From a bacterium (GTDB taxonomy: Bacteria; Pseudomonadota; Alphaproteobacteria; Caulobacterales; Hyphomonadaceae), in assembly GCA_016125045.1 (NCBI GenBank), contig WGML01000009.1, forward strand, positions 53,206 to 117,205: DNA of 64,000 bases, written 5' to 3'. The notes beneath the pieces are model-generated. The model was given only the letters and a program-made list of their open reading frames with translations, searched no databases and was not told the origin of the DNA. Both the position numbers and the translations under genes were made by a program. How positions within the stretch are numbered: the first letter of the stretch is position 1; the number at the start of each line of letters is the position of its first letter. Of this stretch, positions 16,332 through 23,682 are shown piece after piece.

Positions 16332-17810
16332 TCACCGCGCCGGAAGGCTGGCGAGGACGCGCAGACCCACCGCATGTTCAAGCGCCCCGGCGCGCGGCGC
16401 ACCCGGACGTGACAGGGCGTTGAGAAGCCCGGCGACCAGCGCTGTCAGCAGCCCCATCACGGCGCCGACAATGGCGACCGTTCGTCCTCCCGAGCGCCCC
16501 TCCGAAGGGGCCCGCGCCGGTTCGTAGATCGAAATCGAGTCGGACCGGACCTTCTCAAATTCCTTGCGGGACCTCTCCTCCTGTCCGCGTTCGGCGAGCG
16601 ATCCGACCGCCGCGACCAGCGCATCGCGATCGCGCTTCAGTTTCTGATAGTCCGGCGACATGGCGATCAGGTCCTGTCGCCGATCCTCGATGCTCCGCAG
16701 CTGCTGAACCAGGGCCGCGGCGCGCCCCGTCGCGGCGGCGAGATCGGCTCGGGCGGTCCCGAGATCAGCTTCGAGCGCCTGGCGGGTCGGGTTCGGCCCG
16801 ACACGGCGCGCCCCGGCGAGCGGGCTCGATGCGACCGCGCCTTCGATCTGGGCGATGCGGCGCTCGATGTCCGTCACCGTCTGGCTGTCCGGTCGATAGC
16901 GCGCGAGGAGTTGTTCCCGCTCCAGCTTGAGCTCCGCGAGCTGGCCGTCCGCCTGTGGGTCGACATAGAGATCGATCTGTCGCGGCGTGGCGGCAAGCAG
17001 CTGTTCAAGCCCGCGAACCCGGGCTTCGGTCTCCTTGACCACGGCGTCGACCGACAGGCGTTCATCGAGGGCCCGCGCATAGGACTGAGCGAGGGCCGCG
17101 CTCTCCGTTTCGAAATCGGTGACGCCGCCGACCGCGAGAAACGCCTGCAGCGCGCTCTCCGCCGTCGCGAGCTCCTGTTCGAGCGCTTCCCGCTGAGGCG
17201 CGACGGCGTTGGCCGCCGGATCGATCAGCACTTCCCGGCGGCGCTCCAGATAGATGTCGACTGCGGCGTTCAGCACGTCCGCCGCAAGATCCGGATCGTG
17301 GCTGCGATAGGACAGGCGCAACACCTGGCTGCGCACCGCCGGCTCGGCGTCAAAGTCGCGCATGAACGCCTTCAGCGCCGCCGCCTCGGCGTTGGGACGG
17401 GACCGCAATTCGGGGTAGAGCCGGTCGATGGTGAATTTGGCGATGACGCGATCGGCGATGATCGGCGAGGCCGCAAGCTCACTCTCGGCCTGCAGCACGC
17501 GTTCGACCTGAGGGAAAGCCCCGCGAGCCGCATCCCCCACCACCGGATCGTAGACGTATTCCCCGCCGAGCGAGACGAGCAGCCGGGTGGTCGCCGTGTA
17601 GTGCGTCGGCAGAGCGAGCGCGATCCCGACGGACAACAGCACGAACGGCAAAAATACGAGCGTCATCAGCCACTTGGCGCGCCACAGCTGAAGCGCCACA
17701 TCAATGGCCCGGGGCGCCGCCCTCACCGGACGAGCCTCGCTGATCTCCGTGCTCACGGACGCCTCGGGCCCGCGGGGCTGATCCCAGCTGTCAATCACCG
17801 ATCGATCCAT
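16332..17810 (-). CDS. hfsA: Polysaccharide co-polymerase / chain-length determinant (HfsA, Wzc-like without kinase domain)
   Basis: Inner-membrane co-polymerase bridging the polymerase to the outer-membrane exporter. 492 residues from ATG 17810. It has one N-terminal helix (TLVFLPFVLLSVGIALALP), a Wzz-like domain just after it (ATTRLLVSLGGEYVYDP), a long periplasmic coiled coil (about residues 150-420) and a C-terminal helix TVAIVGAVMGLLTALVAGLL. The protein ends about 25 residues later, so the kinase part is a separate gene (hfsB). This split PCP organisation is that of Caulobacter HfsA/HfsB. Longer in-frame reading upstream to 18077 would run through the hfsD promoter and start and is rejected. 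Divergent from hfsD across 82 bp. Confidence 0.88.
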   Translation of the reverse strand: MDRSVIDSWDQPRGPEASVSTEISEARPVRAAPRAIDVALQLWRAKWLMTLVFLPFVLLSVGIALALPTHYTATTRLLVSLGGEYVYDPVVGDAARGAFPQVERVLQAESELAASPIIADRVIAKFTIDRLYPELRSRPNAEAAALKAFMRDFDAEPAVRSQVLRLSYRSHDPDLAADVLNAAVDIYLERRREVLIDPAANAVAPQREALEQELATAESALQAFLAVGGVTDFETESAALAQSYARALDERLSVDAVVKETEARVRGLEQLLAATPRQIDLYVDPQADGQLAELKLEREQLLARYRPDSQTVTDIERRIAQIEGAVASSPLAGARRVGPNPTRQALEADLGTARADLAAATGRAAALVQQLRSIEDRRQDLIAMSPDYQKLKRDRDALVAAVGSLAERGQEERSRKEFEKVRSDSISIYEPARAPSEGRSGGRTVAIVGAVMGLLTALVAGLLNALSRPGAPRAGALEHAVGLRVLASLPAR

Positions 17811-17854
17811 TCGCGAACGAGGAGCAGACGACGAGGAGCCTCGTGTGCGCCGGC

Positions 17855-17869
17855 TTAATTTTTCATTAT
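17855..17869. promoter_or_regulatory. CtrA-like motif between hfsA and hfsD
   Basis: TTAA-N7-TTAT lies in the 82-bp AT-richer gap between divergent hfsA and hfsD. The CtrA consensus of Caulobacterales is TTAA-N7-TTAA, so this is a one-mismatch match. It could tie expression to the swarmer-to-stalked transition. Motif match only. Confidence 0.3.
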
Positions 17870-17892
17870 GCAATGCCGCCGATCTAGGTGTC

Positions 17893-18609
17893 ATGGGTAA
17901 CACGCTCGGCTTGCATCTGTCTGGACTTGCCGCTGCGGTGCTGGCGTCCGCCTGCGCCGGCGATCCACTTCCCAAACCCTCTCCAGACTTTGCAACGTCG
18001 CCGTTCCCCGACTGGACGGTCGCAGCGGCGGAGACGACGCTGTTTCCCGGCGACCGGATCGCACTCGCCTTCCGCACGGCGCCGGAACTGAACGCGGACT
18101 ACGTCATCGGCCCGGACGGACGGATCGTGCCTCCGCTGATTGGCCCTGTGATGGCGGCGGGCAGAACGCCCACTTCCCTCGCCTGGGAGCTCCAGTCGGC
18201 GTTTCGAGCCGAGTTGCTGGACCCGGCGCTCGCCGTGACGCCGCTGTCTTTTGACTCCCAGAAAGTATTCGTCGGAGGCGACGTGCGGACGCCCGGCGTC
18301 TACGATCTTCCCGGGGCCATCGACCCGCTTCAGGCGATCATTCTGGCCGGCGGATGGACCGACACCGCAAGGCCGACGCGCGTCATCGTCTTCCGTCGCG
18401 GCCCGAATGGGGAGGTAAAATCGCGCGTCCTGAACGTACGGCGCGGGCTGTCGGATCCGTCGATCTACGACATAGGCCCGCTTCAACGGTTCGATATCGT
18501 CTACGTCACGCGCAAGGCGATCGCGGACGAGAACCTGTTCATCCGCCAGTATATTCGCGACGCCCTGCCTGTCAGTTTCGGGCTCTACTACGACGTCGCC
18601 AGATTCTGA
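17893..18609 (+). CDS. hfsD: Outer-membrane polysaccharide export lipoprotein (HfsD, Wza-like)
   Basis: Outer-membrane secretin-like channel subunit (OPX family) for holdfast polysaccharide. 238 residues from ATG 17893 (AGGTG just upstream); the lipobox VLASAC places the acylated Cys at residue 21. The poly_export domain begins LFPGDRIALAFRTAPELNAD, the usual entry sequence, with DGRIVPPLIGPVMAAG following. A SLBB-type domain comes next (VFVGGDVRTPGVYDLPGAIDPLQAIILAGG, in two blocks). The protein lacks the C-terminal amphipathic helix domain of E. coli Wza, as does Caulobacter HfsD. A GTG at 17845 would add 16 residues before the signal peptide and is less likely. Divergent from hfsA. Confidence 0.9.
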   Translation: MGNTLGLHLSGLAAAVLASACAGDPLPKPSPDFATSPFPDWTVAAAETTLFPGDRIALAFRTAPELNADYVIGPDGRIVPPLIGPVMAAGRTPTSLAWELQSAFRAELLDPALAVTPLSFDSQKVFVGGDVRTPGVYDLPGAIDPLQAIILAGGWTDTARPTRVIVFRRGPNGEVKSRVLNVRRGLSDPSIYDIGPLQRFDIVYVTRKAIADENLFIRQYIRDALPVSFGLYYDVARF

Positions 18610-18620
18610 GGCCCACGCGT

Positions 18621-18893
18621 TCAGTTGGCCTTGGACAACCATTCACGAGCCGCCCTTTGAGCCTTCGCGATCTCAGCCGGGGACAGCATCTCAGCCATCT
18701 CAAGGCGATAGATGCGCGCGTCCGAGGAGCCTTTCGCAGCGGCGAGATTGAACCATTTGTGGGCGGCCACGAGATCGACGGCGACGCCGATCCCTGTCGC
18801 GTACACAAGACCCAGCCGATACAGCTCGGCCGCGGCGGCGTCTTTTGCGAGTCCCGCCTCCGGCGGCTCGATGGAGATATCTGCGTAGGCCAT
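18621..18893 (-). CDS. Small Sel1-repeat protein
   Basis: 90-residue protein containing one Sel1-like (TPR-related) repeat: ELYRLGLVYATGIGVAVDLV followed by AAHKWFNLAAAKGS, then a charged helix ending WLSKAN. GGGAAG stands 7 nt before the ATG. Proteins of this size and layout recur in alphaproteobacteria; their function is unknown, and repeats of this kind usually serve protein-protein contacts. No signal peptide. It converges on hfsD with an 11-bp gap, so it is probably not part of the holdfast operon. Confidence 0.8.
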   Translation of the reverse strand: MAYADISIEPPEAGLAKDAAAAELYRLGLVYATGIGVAVDLVAAHKWFNLAAAKGSSDARIYRLEMAEMLSPAEIAKAQRAAREWLSKAN

Positions 18894-19211
18894 TCTGGCG
18901 CTTCCCTTGAAATCACGATCCCCACATTCAGGAGAGACCGCTCACACACGTCATCGCATCACCCGCGACTAGATCATTCAACCGAACATAGTTTTCGTCA
19001 GGGTTAATACTGCAAATTTTTTGGGTAAATCTTCTCTTTATTTGTATTTATCAATTCTGCATTTTATGTTTGAGAAATATGCCTTGAGAGGAGGTTACCA
19101 GGCCCGCCATCGGCGCCGGCGAGGTCGGAAGAGATTTCCGCGCGCAGCAGCCTTCCACAACATCGCCAAGCGTGTAGGAGCATGCCTGCGAGCCTCCGAC
19201 AGGAATGAACG
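18894..19211. other. 318-bp intergenic region with AT-rich island
   Basis: Divergent promoter region between the Sel1 protein and the 2-oxoglutarate oxygenase. About 110 bp (18980-19090) is strikingly AT-rich, with runs such as AAATTTTTTGGG and TTTATTTGTATTTATC, against a GC-rich background. It ends in GAGAGGAGG at 19084-19092. No convincing gene, RNA or repeat is seen. It could hold strong promoters or be a remnant of imported DNA. Confidence 0.5.
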
Positions 19212-20150
19212 ATGTCCACGCTTGAACCTGTTTCCTTCTCTCTCTGGCGGCGACAGCCGAAAGCCTTCGCCGAAGCGTTCGGTCGGTCGATGCAGCAGAC
19301 CGGCTTCGCCGTCGTGTCCGATCATCCCATGGATCAACGACGCCTGGACGACGGCCTCGCCGCCGCCCGCCGCTTCTTCGCGCTGCCGGACGATGTAAAG
19401 CGCCGGTACATCGATCCCGCCGGGGGCGGACAGCGCGGATACACGCCCTTCGCGGTCGAGACCGCGAAGAACGCCAACATGCCGGACCTCAAGGAATTCT
19501 GGCATGTCGGCCGCGAAACCGGACCTGATCACCCGTTCCGCGCGGACATGCCGCCAAATTTCAGCGTCGCGGAACTTCCCGAATGGGATCGCACAACGAC
19601 CGCCATGTTCGATGAGCTTGATGCGTTCGGGATGACGCTGCTGGAAGCTGTCGCCCTTTTCTTGGCCGTCGATCGAGATCAGCTCGTGACGTCTGTCGCA
19701 GGTGGAAATTCGGTCTTGCGGTTTCTCCACTACCCGCCGCAGACCACACCGCCTCCGGCGGGTTCGGTGCGGGCCGGCGCGCACGAGGACATCAATGTGC
19801 TGACGCTCCTGCTCGGCGCCGAGGAAGGAGGCCTCCAGGCGCTCACCCGGGATGGCGAATGGCTCGACGTCAACCCGCCCGCCGGGTCACTCGTGGTGAA
19901 TGTCGGCGACATGCTTGAGCGGTTGACCAACCGCGTCCTCCCGTCAACGACGCATCGCGTGGTGAATCCGTCGCCCGAGCGGGCGCGTTTTCCACGCTAC
20001 TCGACGCCGTTCTTTCTGCATTTCCGCCCTGACTTCGAGATCCGCACGCTTCCCTCCTGCGTTACACCGGATCGACCGGACGCCTTTCCCACCCCGATTT
20101 CCGCCCGCGAATTTCTGTTTCAGCGCCTCAAGGAAATCGGACTGCTCTGA
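19212..20150 (+). CDS. Isopenicillin N synthase-family 2-oxoglutarate/Fe(II) dioxygenase
   Basis: Soluble non-haem iron oxygenase of 312 residues. An N-terminal DIOX_N domain (FGRSMQQTGFAVVSDHPMD, then ARRFFALPDDVKRRY) is followed by the double-stranded beta-helix. The iron triad is His191, Asp193 (HED in AGAHEDINVLTLL) and His248 (STTHRVVNP). The 2-oxoglutarate-binding Arg262/Ser264 pair is in PRYSTPFFLHF. All catalytic residues are intact. Such genes are widespread in proteobacteria with unknown substrates; no peptide-synthetase or hormone-type genes are near, so no pathway can be assigned. It appears to be monocistronic, with its promoter probably in the AT-rich stretch upstream. Confidence 0.9.
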   Translation: MSTLEPVSFSLWRRQPKAFAEAFGRSMQQTGFAVVSDHPMDQRRLDDGLAAARRFFALPDDVKRRYIDPAGGGQRGYTPFAVETAKNANMPDLKEFWHVGRETGPDHPFRADMPPNFSVAELPEWDRTTTAMFDELDAFGMTLLEAVALFLAVDRDQLVTSVAGGNSVLRFLHYPPQTTPPPAGSVRAGAHEDINVLTLLLGAEEGGLQALTRDGEWLDVNPPAGSLVVNVGDMLERLTNRVLPSTTHRVVNPSPERARFPRYSTPFFLHFRPDFEIRTLPSCVTPDRPDAFPTPISAREFLFQRLKEIGLL

Positions 20151-20227
20151 CGCTGCGGGCGGTTGACGCGCCATGCGTCACGGGCCTACGCAAATGAGGG
20201 ATCAGACTCAGCAGGGCGGGACCTCAC

Positions 20228-20899
20228 ATGAATCATCGCGGTCGTTTCGGTGTCGCTGGCGCAGCTCTTGCGCTCGCCCTTGGAAGCGCGGCATGCGCGC
20301 CCTCGACGCAGTCGGCCAATTCTATCCCGGCCGCGGACGCCGGTGTACAGGCGGCGCCGAGCGCCGGCCCAGCGCCAGCCCCGAAGGTTGAACTCGCGAT
20401 CTCGGAAGCGAGCTTCGTCTGCATTCGCGACATGACGCCGGTCCGGGGCTTCTTCGTCGCCAGCCTCACCGGAAATCTGGACGCAACGCTTGCGGTCGCG
20501 AATTCGGCGACCGGCGGGGTCTATCCGGTAGGGTCCGTGGTTCAGCTGGTTCCCGGAGAAGCGATGGTCAAGCGTGAACCCGGCTTCAGCGCCGTCACGA
20601 AGGACTGGGAGTTCTTCGAACTCGATGCGACCCCCGCCGGCACGAAAATCCGTGTTCGCGGCACAACCGAAGCGGTGAACCGCTTCGGCGGCAACTGCCT
20701 CTCCTGCCACATTAAGGCTGATCCAGCATTCGATCTGATCTGCGAACAGACGCACGGATGCGATCCGATTCCGATCACCCCGGTCATGTCCCGGGCGATC
20801 CAGAAGACCGATCCACGTTGCCCGCCGACCGAACTGACCGCCGAGGAAGCCGAAGCAATGAAGGCGCTCGCCGCATTCATGAGGCCGCCGGCGAACTGA
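20228..20899 (+). CDS. Lipoprotein with a c-type haem motif, function unknown
   Basis: 223-residue exported protein with lipobox SAAC (Cys23) and a Pro/Ala-rich linker (to about residue 52). The globular part begins VELAISEASFVCIRDMTPVR and includes VVQLVPGEAMVKREPGF and TKDWEFFELD. A single CxxCH (Cys157, Cys160, His161; NCLSCH) should bind one covalent haem, followed by FDLICEQTHGC. I take it as an envelope monohaem protein of a poorly described family, distantly like cytochrome P460-type proteins (a guess). No electron-transfer partner is adjacent. It converges on the GNAT gene with a 12-bp gap. Confidence 0.7.
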   Translation: MNHRGRFGVAGAALALALGSAACAPSTQSANSIPAADAGVQAAPSAGPAPAPKVELAISEASFVCIRDMTPVRGFFVASLTGNLDATLAVANSATGGVYPVGSVVQLVPGEAMVKREPGFSAVTKDWEFFELDATPAGTKIRVRGTTEAVNRFGGNCLSCHIKADPAFDLICEQTHGCDPIPITPVMSRAIQKTDPRCPPTELTAEEAEAMKALAAFMRPPAN

Positions 20900-20911
20900 T
20901 CTTCTGACCCG

Positions 20912-21580
20912 TCACGCCAGAAGACTGTCGTCGGGCCTTATGGCTGCGGACACCGCGCTTCGTGGCGCGGCAGCGCCACGCCAGGAGGCTCGCTCCATCT
21001 CCCAATAGATGGACGGTCGGGACGTTCCATTCGGCCGAACGGATGTGATGCGTCCCAGCTGACGGAAGCCGAGACGTGCAAGGAGCGCAATCGAGCGCTG
21101 GTTGTCGGGCGCCGTGGTTTCGCAGATCCGGGCGACGCCAAGCACGTCGAAGCACCATTCGACCGCAGCAAGCCCGCACAAGCCGCCGAACCCTCGCCCC
21201 TGCCGTTCCGACCTGACCGCTCCGCCGAACTTCGCGATCGACCATTGCGGCCACACCTCGACGTCGAAATACGCGGTCGCCCGCCCCTCCCTGTCGAACG
21301 AGGCGAACAGAATTCCATCCCCGCGAACCTGCTGCGCCAGGTGATCGGTGATAAACTCGCTCATTGTCTCCCGGTTGATCGGGTCGGGCATCGTGTAGAT
21401 CTTGGGTCCGATCGACTCGTGTCGAAGCAGGTCCGCCAGCGCCTCGGCGTCATCAGGGATCGCCACCCGGGCGCTCGGCACTCTTCCCCCCATCAGCGAC
21501 GCCGACCGGATCACGCACCGAAGCCGCTCGGCCTCCTCGTCCGACACCACCAACCGCGTGACTGGAATCTCGTCTGACAT
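20912..21580 (-). CDS. GNAT-family N-acetyltransferase (RimJ/RimL-like)
   Basis: 222-residue protein from ATG 21580 (GGAG 4 nt upstream). The acetyl-CoA-binding motif is RSERQGRGFGGLCGLAAVEW (R-x-x-G-x-G/A). Flanking elements are IAKFGGAV (beta-4) and the C-terminal DNQRSIALLARLGFRQLGR (asparagine plus GF turn), typical of the RimJ/RimL-type branch. The first ~35 residues are an extension before the fold. Acyl acceptor unknown: a ribosomal N-terminus, amine or antibiotic are all possible. Two matching dyads in the upstream region (21613-21681) suggest specific regulation. Confidence 0.85.
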   Translation of the reverse strand: MSDEIPVTRLVVSDEEAERLRCVIRSASLMGGRVPSARVAIPDDAEALADLLRHESIGPKIYTMPDPINRETMSEFITDHLAQQVRGDGILFASFDREGRATAYFDVEVWPQWSIAKFGGAVRSERQGRGFGGLCGLAAVEWCFDVLGVARICETTAPDNQRSIALLARLGFRQLGRITSVRPNGTSRPSIYWEMERASWRGAAAPRSAVSAAIRPDDSLLA

Positions 21581-21612
21581 TGCGCTCCACCAAACCGTTG
21601 CTGGAACCAGAA

Positions 21613-21681
21613 ATACAATCTCAGGTTGTATACGCGTTCGCGATATGACAATGCCCGTAGAAATGCAACCTCTAGTTGTTT
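21613..21681. promoter_or_regulatory. Two related dyads upstream of the GNAT gene
   Basis: TACAATCTCAGGTTGTAT (21614-21631) and TGCAACCTCTAGTTGTTT (21664-21681) align as T.CAA.CTC..GTTGT.T. Each is a dyad (ATACAA/TTGTAT and CAAC/GTTG), and their centres are 50 bp (about five helical turns) apart. They sit about 40 and 90 bp before the GNAT start, inside an AT-richer stretch. Looks like a paired operator; the regulator is unknown. Confidence 0.5.
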
Positions 21682-21751
21682 TTTGAGGTGTTCTCAAACG
21701 CATGCCGATCCGACCCGGAGGGCGGGCGAGGGGCGGGGTCAGGTCCTGCGA

Positions 21752-22165
21752 TCAGGAGTCGGGCGTCACCCGCCCGCGACCACGCTTGATCTGTCCGCGC
21801 TGGGTCTTCGCGGACAGGCGACGCTCCTTGGCCGCCCGCGACGGTTTGGTCTTGATCCTCGGACGCTGGCGTTCGAGCGCTCGCTCCAGCATTGAAAACA
21901 GCCGTTCTCGGGCGTCTTCGCGATTGGCCGACTGGGTGCGGTGAGACTGGGCGAGCAGCACGATCTCGCCGGCGAGGGTGAGGCGCGAGCGCAGCACCCG
22001 CATCAGTCTCGCGCGCTGGTCGTCATCAAACGCCGCGGAATTCACCACGCTGAACCGCAGCTGCACCGCGCTCGCCACCTTGTTGACGTTCTGTCCGCCT
22101 GGACCGCTCGCCGGAAGGAACCGCTCCTCCACCTCGGCCGCAACGATTGCGCGATCAAAGCTCAC
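21752..22165 (-). CDS. arfB: Alternative ribosome-rescue factor ArfB (YaeJ-type peptidyl-tRNA hydrolase)
   Basis: Releases nascent chains from ribosomes stalled without a stop codon. 137 residues from GTG 22165. The catalytic loop SGPGGQNVNKVAS (GGQ at 23-25) is intact, and the C-terminal tail is strongly basic (RIKTKPSRAAKERRLSAKTQ), as needed to enter the empty mRNA channel. The domain is too short for RF1/RF2. The start overlaps the stop of the upstream dehydrogenase gene (GTGA, 22162-22165), so the two are coupled. It may be important if trans-translation fails. Confidence 0.93.
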   Translation of the reverse strand: MSFDRAIVAAEVEERFLPASGPGGQNVNKVASAVQLRFSVVNSAAFDDDQRARLMRVLRSRLTLAGEIVLLAQSHRTQSANREDARERLFSMLERALERQRPRIKTKPSRAAKERRLSAKTQRGQIKRGRGRVTPDS

Positions 22166-23052
22166 GAGCGTTCCGGTTTGGGCGCCCGGGCGGCGAGGCT
22201 GGACGTGTCCCATCGCGCTCCGCCAAGTTTCTGAACATCGGCGTAGAACTGGTCCACCAGCGCGGTCACCGGCGTCGACGCCCCACTCCGCCGCGCGGCG
22301 TCGAGCGCAATGCGAAGATCCTTGCGCATCCAGTCAACCGCGAAACCAAACTCGAACGAGCGATCCACCATCGCGGCCCACCTGTTCTCCATCTGCCAGC
22401 TTTGGGCGGCTCCCTTCGAAATCGCCTCCAGCACGCGCATGGGATCGAGCCCCGCCGCCTCGGCGAAGTGCACGCCCTCGGCAAGCCCCTGGAGCAGGCC
22501 TGCGATACAGATCTGGTTGACGGACTTGGCGAGCTGCCCGGATCCGCTTTCGCCGATATGCGTCACCTGCCGGGCGTAGGCCGCGATGATCGGGCGCGCA
22601 CGTTCGACCGCCGATGCATCGCCGCCGACCATCACGGTGAGAACACCGTTCTCGGCGCCCGCCTGCCCACCGGAGACCGGCGCATCGAGAAACCAGGCGC
22701 CCCTCGCCTTGCACCGGTCATTGAGGCGGCGTGCGAGGGCCGCCGATCCGGTTGAATGGTCGACCACCACCGCCCCGGGCGACAGTCCGGCCTCCATCTG
22801 GCCGAACACATTGTCAACGTCCGGATCGTCACCGAGGCAAAGAAATACGAACTCCGCCCCGGCGGCCCCCTCAGCCGGAGACCGCGACAGACGCCCACCG
22901 GAGGCACCCTCGCGCCAGGCGCTCATTCGCGCTTCGGTCCGGTTCCACACAGCGACGTCCCGACCCTTGGCGACGAGATGCCGGGCCATCGGCCCACCCA
23001 TGACGCCAAGCCCGAGGAAGGCGCAGGTCGCTGCGCCGGTGATGTCCGCCAT
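22162..23052 (-). CDS. 3-hydroxyisobutyrate dehydrogenase-family NAD(P)-dependent oxidoreductase
   Basis: Beta-hydroxyacid dehydrogenase of 296 residues. N-terminal Rossmann motif FLGLGVMGGPMARHL (GxGxMG) with WNRT at the end of beta-2 (Arg38 favours NADP). Then VVVDHSTGS, the substrate loop DAPVSGGQAGAENGVLTVMVGG, and the catalytic lysine Lys176 in GSGQLAKSVNQ. C-terminal all-helical domain. Candidate substrates are 3-hydroxyisobutyrate, tartronate semialdehyde or succinic semialdehyde; no valine-catabolism neighbours allow a choice. Probably one transcription unit with arfB downstream; the flavin reductase gene ends 38 bp upstream. Confidence 0.9.
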   Translation of the reverse strand: MADITGAATCAFLGLGVMGGPMARHLVAKGRDVAVWNRTEARMSAWREGASGGRLSRSPAEGAAGAEFVFLCLGDDPDVDNVFGQMEAGLSPGAVVVDHSTGSAALARRLNDRCKARGAWFLDAPVSGGQAGAENGVLTVMVGGDASAVERARPIIAAYARQVTHIGESGSGQLAKSVNQICIAGLLQGLAEGVHFAEAAGLDPMRVLEAISKGAAQSWQMENRWAAMVDRSFEFGFAVDWMRKDLRIALDAARRSGASTPVTALVDQFYADVQKLGGARWDTSSLAARAPKPERS

Positions 23053-23090
23053 GGCCGCCGCCTCCTGCTTGCTTCCGTTCCCGCCGCCGG

Positions 23091-23597
23091 TCAGACGCCG
23101 GAGGGGAAGCGCGTGTATCGCCCCCGGAAATAGCCGAGCCCGTCCGCCGCGTCACGATGGGTGAACGCGTCAACCTCTCCGAAGATCACCTCGTGATCGC
23201 CCACCGTCCGCCGATCGTGCATCCGACAGTCTAGCGCCGTCAGGGCGCGGGTCAGCACGGCTCCCCCGGTCGACAGCCGCGTCAGCATCCCCTCCGGGAT
23301 CAGCCGGTCGCCTGACCTGGAGTAGCGACGGGCGAGGGCTTCATCCTCACCTTCGAGCACATTCAGAGAGAAACGGTCGGCCCGGGTGAACACCTCAAGC
23401 GCGGCCGACTGCAATCCGAGGCACCAGAGCACGATCCGCGGCTCAAGCGACACCGAGGTGAAGCTGTTGATGACGATGCCATGCGTGTTCCCGTCGGCGT
23501 CCGGGGCCGCCGCGAGAACGACGCCGGTCGCAAACCCGCCGAGCGAGCGGCGATAGGCGGCTTGATCCGGACGGTGCGGCGTCATCTCAGTCTTCAT
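23091..23597 (-). CDS. Flavin reductase-like (FMN-binding) protein
   Basis: 168-residue protein of the flavin_reduct family. It begins YRRSLGGFATGVVLAAAPDADG (in part), followed by GIVINSFTSVSLEPRIVLWCL, the standard FMN-binding N-terminal block, then RFSLNVLEGEDEALARRYS and the C-terminal HEVIFGEVDAF. Members supply reduced flavin to two-component monooxygenases or act alone; no monooxygenase is adjacent here. The start ATG 23597 has AAGG upstream. It is divergent from motB, with an 85-bp gap holding both promoters. Confidence 0.88.
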   Translation of the reverse strand: MKTEMTPHRPDQAAYRRSLGGFATGVVLAAAPDADGNTHGIVINSFTSVSLEPRIVLWCLGLQSAALEVFTRADRFSLNVLEGEDEALARRYSRSGDRLIPEGMLTRLSTGGAVLTRALTALDCRMHDRRTVGDHEVIFGEVDAFTHRDAADGLGYFRGRYTRFPSGV

Positions 23598-23682
23598 CCA
23601 CACGCCCTTAACCCTGACAAGCCTATACCGCCATGGCGGGCACCAACTTCCGCGACCTGCTACGCATAAGATCGACTGCGAG

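Noticed and set aside
16332..18077. Longer HfsA reading starting at 18077
   Set aside because: The extra 89 residues are Ser/Ala-rich low-complexity and would cross the hfsD start and the divergent promoter; ATG 17810 fits the family.
19021..19398. 125-codon frame starting in the AT-rich island
   Set aside because: It runs out of frame into the oxygenase gene and its product is Arg-rich beyond residue 25; no support as a gene.
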